From Cyclospora cayetanensis (lineage: Eukaryota; Apicomplexa; Conoidasida; Eucoccidiorida; Eimeriidae): 64,000 bases of DNA. This document shows, piece by piece, positions 24,061-36,759 of this stretch (positions are counted from its first letter, which is position 1; every line of letters starts with the position of its first letter). The stretch spans positions 62,001-126,000 of the forward strand of contig NW_020312754.1 in NCBI RefSeq assembly GCF_002999335.1, given 5' to 3'. The notes beneath the pieces are model-generated. The model searched no databases and was not told where the DNA came from. It was given only the letters and a program-made list of their open reading frames with translations. A program made the position numbers and the translations under genes.

Positions 24061-26204
24061 ATTTTATAACTGCAGCTTATTCTTGGGTTTATTTAGATCA
24101 TTGTTCCTCTTATTAATCTACTTAAAACAAAGCTGCCCGTTACCTGGACAGGAGGCTCTTATCACAACGAGGAAACGTGTGACACATATCGCCTTTTTCG
24201 CAGCTGCTCTGGTATTCACGCTGCCGAAGTTCGAGCTTCATTTCTTTCAAACAAGGATGCTAGTGACACAGAGGTGGATGCTTTTCTGTCCCAGCAGGCT
24301 ACGTGTAATGCTCCATTTGAGGTCTACCCAGGGAGTCACTTAGCTCCACACTCAATGCATACCTAGTAGAAAGAGATTGGATGTGTTTGCACAGAGCACT
24401 CTCGTTTTTCTCTGCCCAAGCTTGCCAAAGATCCCAATTTAGGGGAAAGAGGGACAGCTGTGGTGCATGTATCTGCGCCCTTCAAGCAGTCCGAGCAGTC
24501 ATAGCTGGATGCGCGTAGCGTATAACGCACTAGCACACAACATTGCCTCTCCTTGCATCGAGTTAGCAGTGCTCTGCACTAGGCAAGCCCTACTACAGAA
24601 AAATCACCATTTAATTCTTCACCGATTCGAAGTTGACTAATGCAGCAGCAAGTAGTTCAGCGTATGTTAGCCCACTAGAGGCTCTCCATGAAATTATAGT
24701 ATTCCTTTTTACTCTCATCGCCATAAGGACACAAAATAGAGATAACTAGTTGAAGAAAAGAAAAGAAATGCCGTGTGAAAGAGGGTGAGGAATGCCAACA
24801 CTGTTGATTTGGGCGTTGTATAATTGTTCAGACCGACCCTCGGTTTCTTGAGGTGCCTTACCGAGAGTTTACAGAACTCAATATCTTACATCTCCTCATC
24901 AAGTTTGGATATGCTGTAGTGAGGAGGCCTTTATGGCCTTTCTAGTGGTCTGAGATACGTCGCGGCGCATAGAAGTAAGCACTGTTATGCCCAGATTGTC
25001 AGCAGCAGAAGCCAAAGTAGCTCTCCTGTACGCTGCCTTTTATTAGCCTCTTCTTGCCTTGAACTGGACTATTCTGACTACGAAATCTGTTGTTAACCTG
25101 CCAGAGGTTCTGGGTCAGGATATCTGTCGTTGACAGAATCAGCAAATACGCCCATTTTCTCCCCTAGTCGAGCCCTGTAACAGCAGAAGCCGGTCAATTG
25201 TTCTCGACTCATGTCTGAAAGATTTCCTGATTTATTCAGAAGTATCATTACGGATAAGGACCCGAAGCTCGTAAGTGCGTTCTGTGGTGCCTTCATAATC
25301 TGCATACACGTTGACCATAAAATATGGCAATTGTGAAACACCTTAAGGCAGATGAACAGGCCAAAAAAGCGCAACAATCACACATTTCTGCAGCATATGC
25401 AAAACAAGCTTCCATATATCCAATTGATTGGCTTAATTTCTTCCTTGTGCAGAGTAGTTTTATTAAATTAGTGCCCTTGCCTGCTCCTTGCTCTTTCGTA
25501 TCGCTGGTGCACATTGAAGAGCACCTGTCGGATCCTGGCCCGGACCGGGTGTCCCCACGTCAGCAGCCGCCTTTAGCGGTGAAGGGTTCTAGTGCACAGA
25601 TGGCTCGCGAGCGATAAACTGTGCGCAAAGATAATGAGACACAAGTAAGGAGTTATGACATGCGGCGGTCGGTTGTGTATTTCGAGACTGAAAAGTTGGG
25701 CCCGTTGGACTGGCAGGCTGTGCGAGGTGCACCACGCTGTGACCATCTAAGGAAACTTGCTTTTATGCGGCTAGGACCATTTGCGAATTATTTACAAATC
25801 AGTGATCTTTCTTGCTTCAGTCGATTTGCTTATAGCTGGTGGTGTCAAAGAGCTGCTAAATTTGGCTTCTTACAGAAGCTTCAAGCTATTGGAGGCATTG
25901 GCAGACTTTGCCGCGCATGAAAGTGCTTGAAACCGAGATGGAAGCACCCCATAAAGCCTTAGTAGTGCTGAGCCGTAGAATTATTGAGTGCTGAGCACAA
26001 ACTGGACGGGATCGTCTGATGAAAAGGGGTGGGAAGCACCGGCCCTAGTGTTTGACGAAGGAGTAGCTGCAGGCCTCGTTTCCGGCGGGAAATTTGCGAC
26101 TGTGTTGGGTTCATAACGTCGGTTGTCATGGTAGTTACTCCTTGCGTTCTGGGGTAGTTGCTCTTTCGCAGCCCGTGCTCTGCTGTAAATAGCTACCGTC
26201 ACTT
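24061..26204. other. Gene-poor stretch
   Basis: No complete gene seen. A possible isolated exon on + near 25900-25990 encodes a helical segment (MKVLETEMEAPHKALVVLSR) but lacks clear partners. The rest appears non-coding. Confidence 0.35.
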
Positions 26205-26820
26205 ATGTGTATTGCCTTGAACGTTCTGTTATTACTGGTAAAGGTGTTCACTGGACGCAAAATTATGCGCGGGTGCTCCCAGGTATGTTGCCTCTATACT
26301 CTTCCCAATGCCTTTTCTGAAGTTCTGAAAAAGATTTTTCTGTATGAGCGGATTGTACTTGCTTGCAGATATTGTTATGAGGCGCGGAGGCACTGCTGAA
26401 GTAGTGTGCATGTTGAAAATTGTCTTCTGTCTCCTTGTAGTAGGAGGCTCACATATTCCAGCGCCCCGAAGAAGGAGAGCCATCGTCCCGCCGCCGTTGT
26501 CCTGGTCTGGTCGCTCGTTCGTTTTTGGCTAGTGTGTCGATCTCTACTTCCGTCGATTTCATTTTCGCGGTTTGTGCGCACTTCGCTTACATTTGCACCA
26601 CCACTCAAGTACAGAGTTTATCGGTATATATTTATTCCAGATCCGAACAAGTGCTTTTCGTTCTGCTTACCTGTACCTTGCCGCCAACTCCATGCAGGAC
26701 GACAGAACAGTTTCCGTATTCCAGCCACGCCTCATGCAGGCAGAGAAGAAGAACTTGGTGCGCATCGAGCGCAAACGTATAATTGAATGGAATAAAGACA
26801 GTTATGCTAGCCAAAAATGA
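26205..26820 (+). CDS. Small three-exon protein with hydrophobic N-terminus
   Basis: Unknown function. Exons 26205-26282, 26444-26509 and 26641-26820 (TGA) join in phase 0 throughout and give 107 aa. The N-terminus (MCIALNVLLLLVKVFTGRK) is hydrophobic followed by basic residues, fitting a membrane anchor, signal peptide or organelle-targeting segment. The remainder is hydrophilic and basic, ending in a helical stretch (LMQAEKKNLVRIERKRIIEW). The exon 1 donor (CAG|GTATGT) is strong; the exon 2 donor (GTCGCT) is weak, so the middle exon may end differently. The C-terminal exon is the most convincing part. A small mitochondrial subunit is one possibility, unproven. Confidence 0.55.
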
Positions 26821-27875
26821 ACGAGAAACCAGGCCAACACGACCGCGACGGCGCGATGACTTTGTAGCGGGCTAAAATGCCCCTAATTGTTTTCTACTAC
26901 ACGAGTTACTTTGCATAAATGTCTAGCAAAGAAGTGACTAATGAAATCGCCTGTTCGTATTTCTTACTGCAGACCACTGTTCGCTCTATGCAAAAGAAGC
27001 AATTTTGTGTGCGTGTGAGCTATATGCCATGTGCAACTAGTTGTGAACGCTCGAAGTCCTCATCGAGTGCAGCTAGACGCACTCTCGCTGTCTCTCTCCC
27101 CTTGTTTGGGAACATTGAAGGGTCTGATCAGGGGAAGGCAGGTGTTCTCTTGGAGGACATTTATTGAGTATGGAGCAAAGTGTCCTACGGGGACCTTAGA
27201 CGCCGCGTAAGCGATGGAGCACAATGTAGCCTGAAAAACAACTCCAGCTGGCATTATTCTGCTGTCCTTACCATTTACCGGAGTACAATGTGGGGAGGTT
27301 GTGCCTTTATGCCGTTTTTGAGTTCCCGTGTGTGACATTCGTGGCCTTCGAGAGTTGACTACTTACAGTGTCTACAAGTTGCCGCAATGATGCACTTTAA
27401 GGGCATCACATCCTGTGGATAATGCAATGCCACGAAATTCTGGTTTGCTTATAGCAAGTTTTACCAGTTGATAAATCTGTAATCAATTCTCCTATGCGCG
27501 TAGCAGCACACAACGCCTGACATGCCTGCCGGACGGAAAACGCGCTCGTAGGGTTTTGGCATCCTTCTTTCCCCCCTCATCCTCATTTAGGGCTTTTGTG
27601 CATGCTGGATCCAATATAGTGAATTCTCAAACCTTAGAGTTCAAATCGCGTGAATATAAGTGAAGAAATCACTGCTCGACTTCACCGCCGGGCCTGCGTG
27701 CTGGTTGGGGCTGTCGAGCAGCAGCGGCGACTGCAGCTCTCCCCACCCCACGCCCCTCAGACGGCCGCTGCCGTGCTGCTTGTGCATGCCCTGCATTTAG
27801 CAGACTGGCACCGGTGGGTTTGTTGTGTGGGTAATTCGCCTTTTAAAAGGAAATATCTGCTGCTTTCGTAGCACG
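26821..27875. other. Intergenic region upstream of eL6
   Basis: Holds the presumed promoter and 5' UTR of the eL6 gene. No other coding sequence is supported. Confidence 0.5.
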
Positions 27876-28484
27876 ATGACTCAGGCAAAGAAGGCAGCAG
27901 CAGCCCCAACGGGGGGCCGGTGCGCGGGTGCTGGTCGTTTCCGTCTGAGAAGAAAGGACAGGAGAGTCATCGCCTTGAAGCGCCAGGCTGCAGGCAAGAC
28001 CAACAGCAAGCTGAGAAAGAGCATCACTCCTGGAAGCGTTCTTATTCTGCTCAGCAGCGGCTACAGGGGCAAGCGTGTGATCTGCCTCAAGCAGATGGAG
28101 CCATCAGGGCTGCTGCTCGTTACTGGGCCATTCACTGTTAATGGCGTTCCCTTGCGCCGCGTAAACCCCCGCTATGTGATTGCAACTAGCACGAAGGTGG
28201 ATGTGTCTAGAGTGGATCTTAAAGAGGTGACCGACAGTATGTTCACCAGGACCAGCAAGGAAAGGCGGGCGGACAGAAAGATGAAGACCAAGGATGACAC
28301 ATCCATGTTTATTAAACAGGACGACACCCGTCAGAAAACCCTCCCGGAAGAGAGAAAACAGCTGCAGGATAAGGTCGACAAGGCACTACTCTCAGTCGTT
28401 GACAAGGACCCGCTTCTAAAGCAATACCTGAAGAATCGCTTCACTCTCCGTGCTAACATGGCTCCCCATGCCATGAAGTTTTAA
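27876..28484 (+). CDS. RPL6: 60S ribosomal protein L6 (eL6)
   Basis: Component of the large cytosolic ribosomal subunit. The single coding exon gives 202 aa starting MTQAKKAAAAPTGG. The family core is plain: KLRKSITPGSVLILLSSGYR, then GKRVICLKQM, LLLVTGPFTVNGVPLRR and YVIATSTKVDVS, which match the KOW-like RNA-binding region of eL6. The basic, lysine-rich C-terminus ends in NMAPHAMKF. The ATG is preceded by TTCGTAGCACG; the TTTCGTAG just before it resembles an acceptor, so a 5' UTR intron upstream is likely. Its length is close to that of other protist eL6 proteins, and no triplet runs are present. This is the firmest single gene call in the window. Confidence 0.96.
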   Translation: MTQAKKAAAAPTGGRCAGAGRFRLRRKDRRVIALKRQAAGKTNSKLRKSITPGSVLILLSSGYRGKRVICLKQMEPSGLLLVTGPFTVNGVPLRRVNPRYVIATSTKVDVSRVDLKEVTDSMFTRTSKERRADRKMKTKDDTSMFIKQDDTRQKTLPEERKQLQDKVDKALLSVVDKDPLLKQYLKNRFTLRANMAPHAMKF

Positions 28485-31400
28485 CTCAACACAGCTACCA
28501 GCTGCTTGTGCGCCTGTTGTAAGGTGGGGGAGGGGCCGGGAGGAATGGAATATTGCTGCGGTTGTTTGTTGGGCCGCGGTTGGAGGCCCTAGGCAGGTAA
28601 AGATACACAGCAACTGGGGCAGAGCACAGGGGTGGCCTTACATCGCCTGTTGCGGCTTATATTTCTTTCTTTTGGTGCTGCCTGCCAGAGGAGCTGACAA
28701 CCACAGTGATGGCGCTGCAGAGCGAACTCTTCATTTTGCTCGTAAGCTGGATGGTAGAGAGGACGCTACCCGGAGCAGTTGGTTCAAGGGTTTAGGATTA
28801 GGTGCTTGAGTGGGCGGTTCTGCCTCTCGGGGGCACGGAATACGCGTCTGTTTGTAGTTAAAGGAAATATTCGAATGATATTATGCGGCCACTTCGGAGT
28901 AGTGCAGCGGCCCCTTCTTGCAGGAGTGCCTTTGAGCACTCTTGCGTGCATGCAGGCATGGCTGCACCGAGGTTAAATAGAATATGTTTCTTCGTTACGT
29001 GTTAAAATCAGACTATACTCACCGAATTATTGTCAGCGTATTCACGTTTCAGGCGATAACGACAATAGAAGACAGATAAGGGGAGGTTTGCGCCAGTTTT
29101 TGCGTAGACGCGTGATTCGGGGGGACTACGGATGCTGCACAGACAGAGAACGCTTAGTGTGTACTACAGAGTCGTGTAGAAGGCGCGATGGAGATCGAAG
29201 TACTGGCTGTCTAACTACAGTGGGCAAAGCAACACTTAAACACCTTCCACTGCAGTAGTTCCTTTTAATCAAGAGTTAGAAGGTTGACTTTGTTTGTATC
29301 TCTTACTGCAAAGCATTGTTTACTCGCTGTTAGACGGAGTCTTGTATGTGTCCGCGCGCTGGGTAGTAAGAATGATAAGCTGTAAGTTTGTGATCCGAGT
29401 GCGTGAAGGATGCAGCTGTCCGCACACTACCTGTTCCTTTTCTTCATTCCGGAGCCCTTAAATCTTAGGTCATGGAGAGCACGAGCGTTTTGGTGGCAGG
29501 GATTCGGTAGCTCCTATACGTTCTGCATTTGGTTTGGGGTAAAGGGCATCCCTAAGGCGGCACTAGGCAGAGCGCTACAATCCGTCGGAAGAGACACGGT
29601 GGCGCATCAGCACAATCGCACTTTAAGGCTTCAGTAGCAGGAGTCGTAGTAGTCGGAAGACCCCAGTGGAGAAAATTAGAAGGCGCCTTCTTCCTTGATG
29701 TTTGCTACGAGCTAGTTGCGAACTGCATATCCCAGAAACACTCTAGGTGGAAGAGCCCTTCATACCCCTTTTAAAAAGGTTAGTCAATCTTTTTTGGAAC
29801 CGCAATCACATTTTTTAGCTCGATGTCGGAGGGGGGTCGTGCTCCTCTTCGCACAAAGTAGTCAGCAAGTATTCAAGCGGCAGTGAACAGCGATTCTGAA
29901 CAGGTGTGTGACTACAGGCTAACTGACGGCTTCAGAAGAGCTCGATAAATCCGGCGTTTGAAGGGGAAATAGGGCACAAGATTTACAGTGCTGTAGGGCG
30001 CTTCGACAAGTAGAAAGTGAACCTGTTTTTGCGGAGGAAAGAAGACTTATAAAAAAGGGAGAACGATCCCGCAACAAGTCGACCAGGCTGTAGGAGTCTC
30101 GCGAAAATATTCTTCTGCTAGATGTATGTTTTGCTTCATTTAGTCTTGACATAGGATCGGCTTTGCATGCGGGCGGCAAATCAAACAGTGATCCGGCTAC
30201 GCTGTCCTACGCAATATAAAGAACGACGCGTTTACTTAAACCTTTTCTCCAAGTGTCTCTTAAAGTTTAGACCTTCATATCTCAGACAGGCGCTGAATGC
30301 CGTTGAAGTGTCGCTAGTCACTGCAATAGTGCTAGACCGTTTGCAAGATCCTTAGAGCCCCATCCGCATGCCTCTCGAAAGGAATGACTTTTCTTAAAGC
30401 ACGTTCAGTTAAGCATACTAAGTAACTGAAATGCCGCAGTAGAGCACATACAACTCTACAGGAGAGGGGGAGGGGCGAGTAGTGTACACCGGATTAATCT
30501 CTGCAGTGCAGCTGTAAGAAGGATTACTTCTTCAGCATATATGTCTTCAATAAGGTACTAGCGTTGCTCAGCTTTTGATGATTTCTGTTTCTAAGATACA
30601 TCACTCATGACGGATACTGCCTCCAAAGTACCTGCCCCAGACGACTCTAGCAGCTAGCGTGCCCAAACGCTGGCATTTAGCAGACTTTTTCCTCAACTTT
30701 TTCTAGCACTCCATAAATCCACAGTAGTCACGCTTAAAGCAGGAAAACGCCCTGGAAGATTACTGCAGTCAATGATTACGCAGAGAAGACCCACTACATG
30801 GTGACTGTCATGGGGACACGAATCGAGGTGACCGGGCTGGCTCACACCCCGTTTCTTCACCAGTCTTGTCTCCTACCTTGATATTTTTGTCGGTAAAAAT
30901 ACATGAACAAATGTGAGACGCATCTACTCGTTGTTTCATTCGCGCGTATCGGAATGGATTATTGCAACACAAACGGCCACACAACGAACGGTCGCGCTCA
31001 AGGCTACAGCAGTAAGCCAATCATCCCAAAGCCCTTGCCACTATCCCTGTACTAGCCTTAAACCCCTTTATTCCTTTTTTCTGTTCTCTTATATGGAAGC
31101 AACTGCTGAGGGAGTTCTTCTAGGGAGCACGAGCCGCATATTCCCTCTTTCGATTTAGCCTTCTGTCTGCTCTCCTGCTTGCTATGTTTCTGTCCCCTCC
31201 TCTCCACTCCGCAGTGGTAGAGCTCACATCAGACCGAGGACGGTGTTGCTAGAACCGAGTGTGTATACTTAGAAACCATACAGAAATGGGCATTCTGTTC
31301 CCGAGCCTTCACAGTGACTGGGGCCAATTTCGTCATGCCTTCCCGTAGAAACAGGAGCCACCCGCAACTCGTGCTGTTGTTACTGGTGTTGCTCAGGCTG

Positions 31401-31515
31401 CAGCTTCTGGTATTGGTGATGCCTGCGGCTGCACCCCGTTGTCTCGTTCTTCTCCCACAACACGTGCAAGGCCTGAGTGACCCGCGGGCACCGAAGGTCT
31501 TGCCTTATCTTCAAA
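28485..31515. other. Gene-poor stretch between eL6 and the kelch gene
   Basis: Three kilobases with only short open frames, none with recognisable protein or good splice context. No tRNA-like box B (GGTTCGA) was found. Probably intergenic. Confidence 0.5.
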
Positions 31516-34500
31516 ATGCCGACTGATTCAAAGGGGATCCAAGGAGATTCACGTGAGGATACAGCCACAAAAATGAGCAGGCAAAAAGAAAATCTACTCA
31601 GAAGCAGCTCTAAAGAAACACCACCAGACAAAGACTCCTCAGATGACTTACTGACAGTTGAAAAACCTCGGAAGACCCTCCCTGAGGAATCTTCTGGTAG
31701 CCATCTTTCGGAGAGCAACATGACTATTGTTGTACACAAGGTTGACCTGGTGGAGGATAAGGATCGAACTCAGAAGCTGAAACTGCGTGATGCGACAGTT
31801 GCCCAGGCTCATCGTTTACAACATTCCTTAAAAAACCTTGTTCACTGGGCCCCTAAACGGGAAGCTGAAGAGGCTCAAGCTGCCAAGGCAAAGCTTCATC
31901 CTCCTGACAGAGGCAGCTCTCCCCCTGATTTCATTCTCAGCCTAGCCGCTCAATGGTCGGGATGCCAAGGAGTCGCCAGCTTTACTGCCGCAGACTTGAA
32001 GGGGTTGGTAGCGCTGTGGATCGTCAGAGACCATGCGGAACCAGCTTCATGGGCCTTGTATGATCCTAGAAGACAAACGTACGAAGGTTTTGTCTACTTT
32101 CAACTAGTGCACTGCCATTGTGCCTCGTGTACCCGCTGTCACTACCTCTCTCTCCTTCCTTCCCTCTCCTGTTTCTTTCTGTACTATGCCCACTTCTCAG
32201 AAGACAGCTAGTGGTTTGAAGGTTCTTATCCCGTGCAAACTGATACACATGTCTCTCCCGATGGCTGCACTTTGCAGTTGGATAGCATCATTACGTTGCT
32301 TGCTTTTTTTCACATTTGTCCTTTTGTCCTGATTCATCCTAGTCCGATTGTTTTGCCCACTCAGGCTAGAAGAGCAGGTGGACCTAGATGCCCAGCCTGA
32401 GGCGGTTGTTGGGGTCTCGTTGACCTCTGCTGAGTTGCCGCATGGAGATATCGGGGCATTTCTGTTTGGAGGCAAAGATGAAAAGGATGAGCTGCTCAGT
32501 GACCTGTGGTTTTACAGTAAGGGCCCTAGGAAATGGAAGAAACTTCGCTGCAGCGGAAAGACCCCTGATAGGAGATGCAACCATGCAGCTGCCTTTTCCA
32601 GCCGCACGAACGTGTTTTTCGTCTCGGGGGGAGAAGGCGAAAATGGCAAGGTACTAGAAAGTGCCTTCCAGCTAGTTAAGGGTATGCTTGCAGTTGTAAC
32701 TCTGCTGTTGTCTTCGTTAGTTCTTGTTAGCTTCGATACTCTTGCGTATGTCACGTATACCTTTTTTCTGAGCATGCGGTCGCGCTTCAAATCTGTAGCT
32801 GATGCTTGTGAGAGTATTGGCTATTGTTCCCCTTTGGGACCTTGTGGGAGAGTCAATAGGCTATGGGATTTAGCTCTAAATATTTGTAACACGCCTGTTC
32901 TGGGTATGCCTGTGAGGGCCGTAATGGAAGTTAACAGCTCTTTTGTACCTGGTGTGCTGCCTGGGTGACTGACCATACCCAGCCTTTTGAGAGTTTATCT
33001 GCCTCTCAAAACTGTCCTTCGTCTAGCCGTTTGATTTTCGCCCAGTTAGTTGTCTCTAGTGCAATCTTTGTAGTCCCATGCTTCGGCTTCCTTGATTCTC
33101 AGGCGAATGGAAGGAACTGCGTGCGAAGGAGAGGCCTGCTGCCCGTTCGCACCATGCTGTGAGCGCTATCTGCAGCTCCAATGGGAGCGAACAGCTCTTA
33201 CTGTTTGGGGGCCTAGTGGACGGCAGTGATTCTGACGATTTATGGTCTATAGATATTGAATCAGAGCTCAAGACAAATACCTGGAAACGCATTACCGATA
33301 CGGATGGAAGACCGCCAGCAAGGAGACATGGGTGAGCCTCTGTTTCGGCCTTCATCTATCCTTATTTTGGTGTCGCCCGCTCTAGTGTAGAGCTTTTCCC
33401 TGCTTCTACTAGTTTTCTTTCTTTTAATAATGCCACTGGCATGATTTCGCTTCGTTGTGGGTGTTCCCCGTACTTGTTCTTTGCTACGTTCTTCGGAACA
33501 CGCCTTTTCTATAGCGGTTTCTGCAAAGAAGGCGTCACTGTTTGTTGTTCCCTCCTTAGCGCTTCTCCATACGAACTCTGCGTCCTCCTTCAGGCATTCT
33601 ATGATGACGTTTGGCTCCCGATGCTTCATATTCGGCGGAATGGGCAGGCATTGGATGGGATGGGAGATTTCATACTTTGGTAGGACCCTGAAGCTTCTGC
33701 ATGTTATTTATCCGGTGATACTAAGGTCTTCAATATCGCTGTCTTAACTTTTCCTCATCTCTGTGCTTTTCGTGATTACATGCTGCGGCTGCTACCCTGA
33801 TTGAGGCCCTGAAAGATGACCCCACTGGCTCTCTATGGTGATTAGTGTTGCTTCATAGGTGGCTCGTGTTGTACTATTTTCATCTTTTACAGATATGAAC
33901 GCCTTTGATGTAGAGGTGTCTGCGTGGTTTGAAATTCTCCTCCTCTCCCCCCTAGCAGCCATGCCCCCACATGGCTACGCCGTTGCTACAGGAGACCCCA
34001 ACATGATGTTCCATATTTTTGCTTCAGGTAGAGCCAGCTAGATCGTTTGGGCACCGAAGTTGTTTAATATTTTAAATACGCGCCAGCGAGCTAGCTGGCT
34101 ACTTTACTTTAGTGTTCGGCATTGGGAGACTGGCAGCGACGAAACTGGGCAGCTGATTAACCGTTGGTAGGCTGCTTATTTAATGGTTAATTCAAATAAT
34201 GTTTGCCAAGAGGATTTTCGCTGCTCATGTATGCTAATGCGCTTCCGCAGGGGCGAGTAGCAACAGTGATGGCTTGGTGTACCGCGTGTCGGGTGTTTGC
34301 AGCACACTAGATTTCTCACTTCTCGCTCAGGGTCTGATGGATATAAGAATTGTCTCTTCGGACACTAAACGACGCCAAGAAGAGCTTTGTTTAGAAGTTA
34401 ACACTATCAGGAGTGACTTGCAAAACCTAATGACGACTACAACCTCCCAATCCGGCAGAACGGAAGGCCTTGCTGCTATTTGGAATAGCATGGTGCAACG

Positions 34501-34723
34501 CGTCGACGCAGCTTACAGGGAGGTCATTAAAACGATGGGAGGAGCTCAGATCCTTGGGATCAAGGTAAGTGAACTTCTGGCAGAGGTGGCCGCCAGGGAG
34601 TCACAGGCAAAGGAGAGAACCTTGGCTCTGGAAAAACAGCTTACTGTGTTGCTTATGAGATTGGCGGAGGCCGACACAGTTAGAGCGGCCACAAATGAAG
34701 AACGACCACAGGAAGAAGTGTGA
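31516..34723 (+). CDS. Kelch-repeat protein with C-terminal coiled coil
   Basis: Exons 31516-32086, 32370-32681, 33103-33331, 33594-33679, 33893-34027 and 34251-34723 join with matching phases and give about 600 aa. The N-terminal 190 residues are charged and Ser-rich, then basic/helical. The beta-propeller follows: kelch units are marked by the double glycine (GAFLFGGKDEKDELLSDLWF; NVFFVSGGEG; QLLLFGGLVDGSDSDDLW; SRCFIFGGMG) and by the W-x-x-L/I motifs WKKLRCSGKTPDRRCNHAA and WKELRAKERPAARSHHAV. The last 110 residues form a coiled coil (LALEKQLTVLLMRLAEADTV). Kelch propellers bind protein partners, so an adaptor or scaffold role is likely. No BTB domain is seen, so it is not a standard Cul3 adaptor. 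Part of exon 6 (34285 to about 34330) could be a short in-frame intron. Confidence 0.88.
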
Positions 34724-36759
34724 CATAAAATCTAGGAGTGTATTTTTACCGGCTGGAATTCCTTCACGTATCTTATTAATGTATCCAATTTGTTGAAGAT
34801 GCACTTTAATCAAGCACGGCTATACAATAAAGGGGTGTGCATGTGCTTTGGTACGACATGCATAATTGAGCAACTAAATTACCCGTGCTTCTCTGAAGGA
34901 TTGCTAGTAGCTCGATCCAAATGCTGTCGAACGTTGCAGGGAAACTGTAGCATGACTAGTGAGAGGTGGAAGTCTGCATTGTTGCGCTTACAGCATTTCC
35001 CTTGGCGTTTCGTGCTTGAAGATATCCAGTAAATTCAGGTTTTACTAGTTTGGGCATGTTTTGAGGCAAACAGCTGGGGAAACTGTTTTTGCAACGTCTA
35101 CAGTCCTTCGCAGCAGTTGTTCCCGTCCATGCATGGCATGTAAAGCTGTTGAGAAAGCAATGCACGTGCCTATGGTCGGACATGCAGAGAGTCGGATTGG
35201 CTACATGGCTTGTTTAGATGCCAGAGCTGTATGCGGCAATCTAGGGTTCCGTTCCACAAGGCGTGCATGCTCGCTCCTACATTGATTGGCTTTAGGAATC
35301 ACATGACTGTTTTGGTTACTGTTGCTCTGCAGCATTTTTGCAGCACAGGTGTAACGCAGTTGACTGCTACTGGCGGCTTGGTTTTTGATATGAGGGTAGC
35401 TGTTGTACTGCTCCATATACGCCATCCACACATTAAAACTTTCCTCCCGAGACTCGTACCAAAATTTGGAAATCTATTGAGTATCCTTTTAATACAGCTG
35501 CTTCTCTCCATGCCCCCACCATTTGGGGTTATGACATGAGAAGAAAGGGATAGCTAGGGTGCATGTTGCACCCTGTAAGCACTCCAAATACCCACACCTA
35601 GTTGCGCATTGCAAGGAATGCACATGCACACAGCGTTGATTCTTGTTGTGTAGCACTAACGCTCCCATAAAAACAAAAGCACTACTAAGCAGCCAAACCA
35701 AATAATGAAAACTAATTCTTAGTTAGTCTTCACTAGTCTACTAGAAAATGCCGAAACGCAGCTTGGCTTGCTACAACTGTAGCCTGTAAGCGACTTCAAT
35801 TGAATCATGCAGGTCCCTACCTGCAAGACCTACAGGAATTAGCGGGAAACATGAGAAGGAAAACTGATAGCAATAGTGTACATACGCAAATGCGTGGATT
35901 TTATTTGTGCGCAGATACACAGTTACCACGCGAGCAGATGCTTCCTTTGCGGTCTAGTGTCCTAGATTGAAGTGCGAATCAACCGCATTAAAGGACTGCC
36001 TTTTAGCTAGTACCACGTGGTCTAGTACGTCTCTGGAAGTATCGAAGCGGGCGTGTTCAATCAGTTGGGGATGAAATACGGTGATGTACTAGAGCGCTAA
36101 TCATGAGGAAACAGGGACAGGCTTTCACTCCTGCTCAAAAATACCTTCCCCATGGTTGCAAGGTAAGCATGTGTGAGTAGAAGAAACTGGCAAATGCGTG
36201 CTACGCACTTCGTGCTTGGCTTCCTTCCGCTTCGATATAGAAATATTTAGAGAAATTGATAAATTCACGGAATATACCGTATTTTTTGATGCCTTTGTGC
36301 TGTTAATTCAGTGCATTGTAGGTCTTAAGACTCATTGCAAAGGCTAAATAAGTAAAATCAATAAGTAAAGCTCTTTGCGAGGAAATCGCGTCACAGTGCT
36401 TGTGGACCAATGGCCCCCATACACACGCCATAAGCCATTCGCCGTGATAACGTGGAGGAATTCCAACCACATTCTTCCTTTGTAGTAACTTCATTTTCTG
36501 TTTTTAGAAAATGTTAACAATATTGTATGCCCAAAAGATGCGTGAGTTCCCACCAAACTAGCGCATCCTGTGGCTCCTGCGTTTTCCGGTGGATCTGCAC
36601 CTGTCCCATAAGAATCCCTTGAGTCTTTAACCAATGGCCAGCGTGCATCATTCTACTCCATCTTAGAACGTGTTTGTCGTGACTCATCATTTGGATCCAG
36701 ATATTCAGCAGCAGGATCGGCAGCAGGATTAGACTAGGCTGCAACACTCGCTCTATTAG
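34724..36759. other. Intergenic stretch
   Basis: No supported gene. It probably contains the promoter and one or more 5' exons of the next gene, whose first clear exon begins at an acceptor (CTCTATTAG) rather than an ATG. Confidence 0.45.

Noticed and set aside
28780..28805. Telomere-like GGGTTTAGGATTAGG
   Set aside because: Single degenerate occurrence, not an array, so not evidence of a chromosome end.
34563..34590. GTAAGT inside the last kelch exon as a donor
   Set aside because: The next AG is under 20 bases away and the coiled-coil frame reads through without break, so it is more likely exonic.
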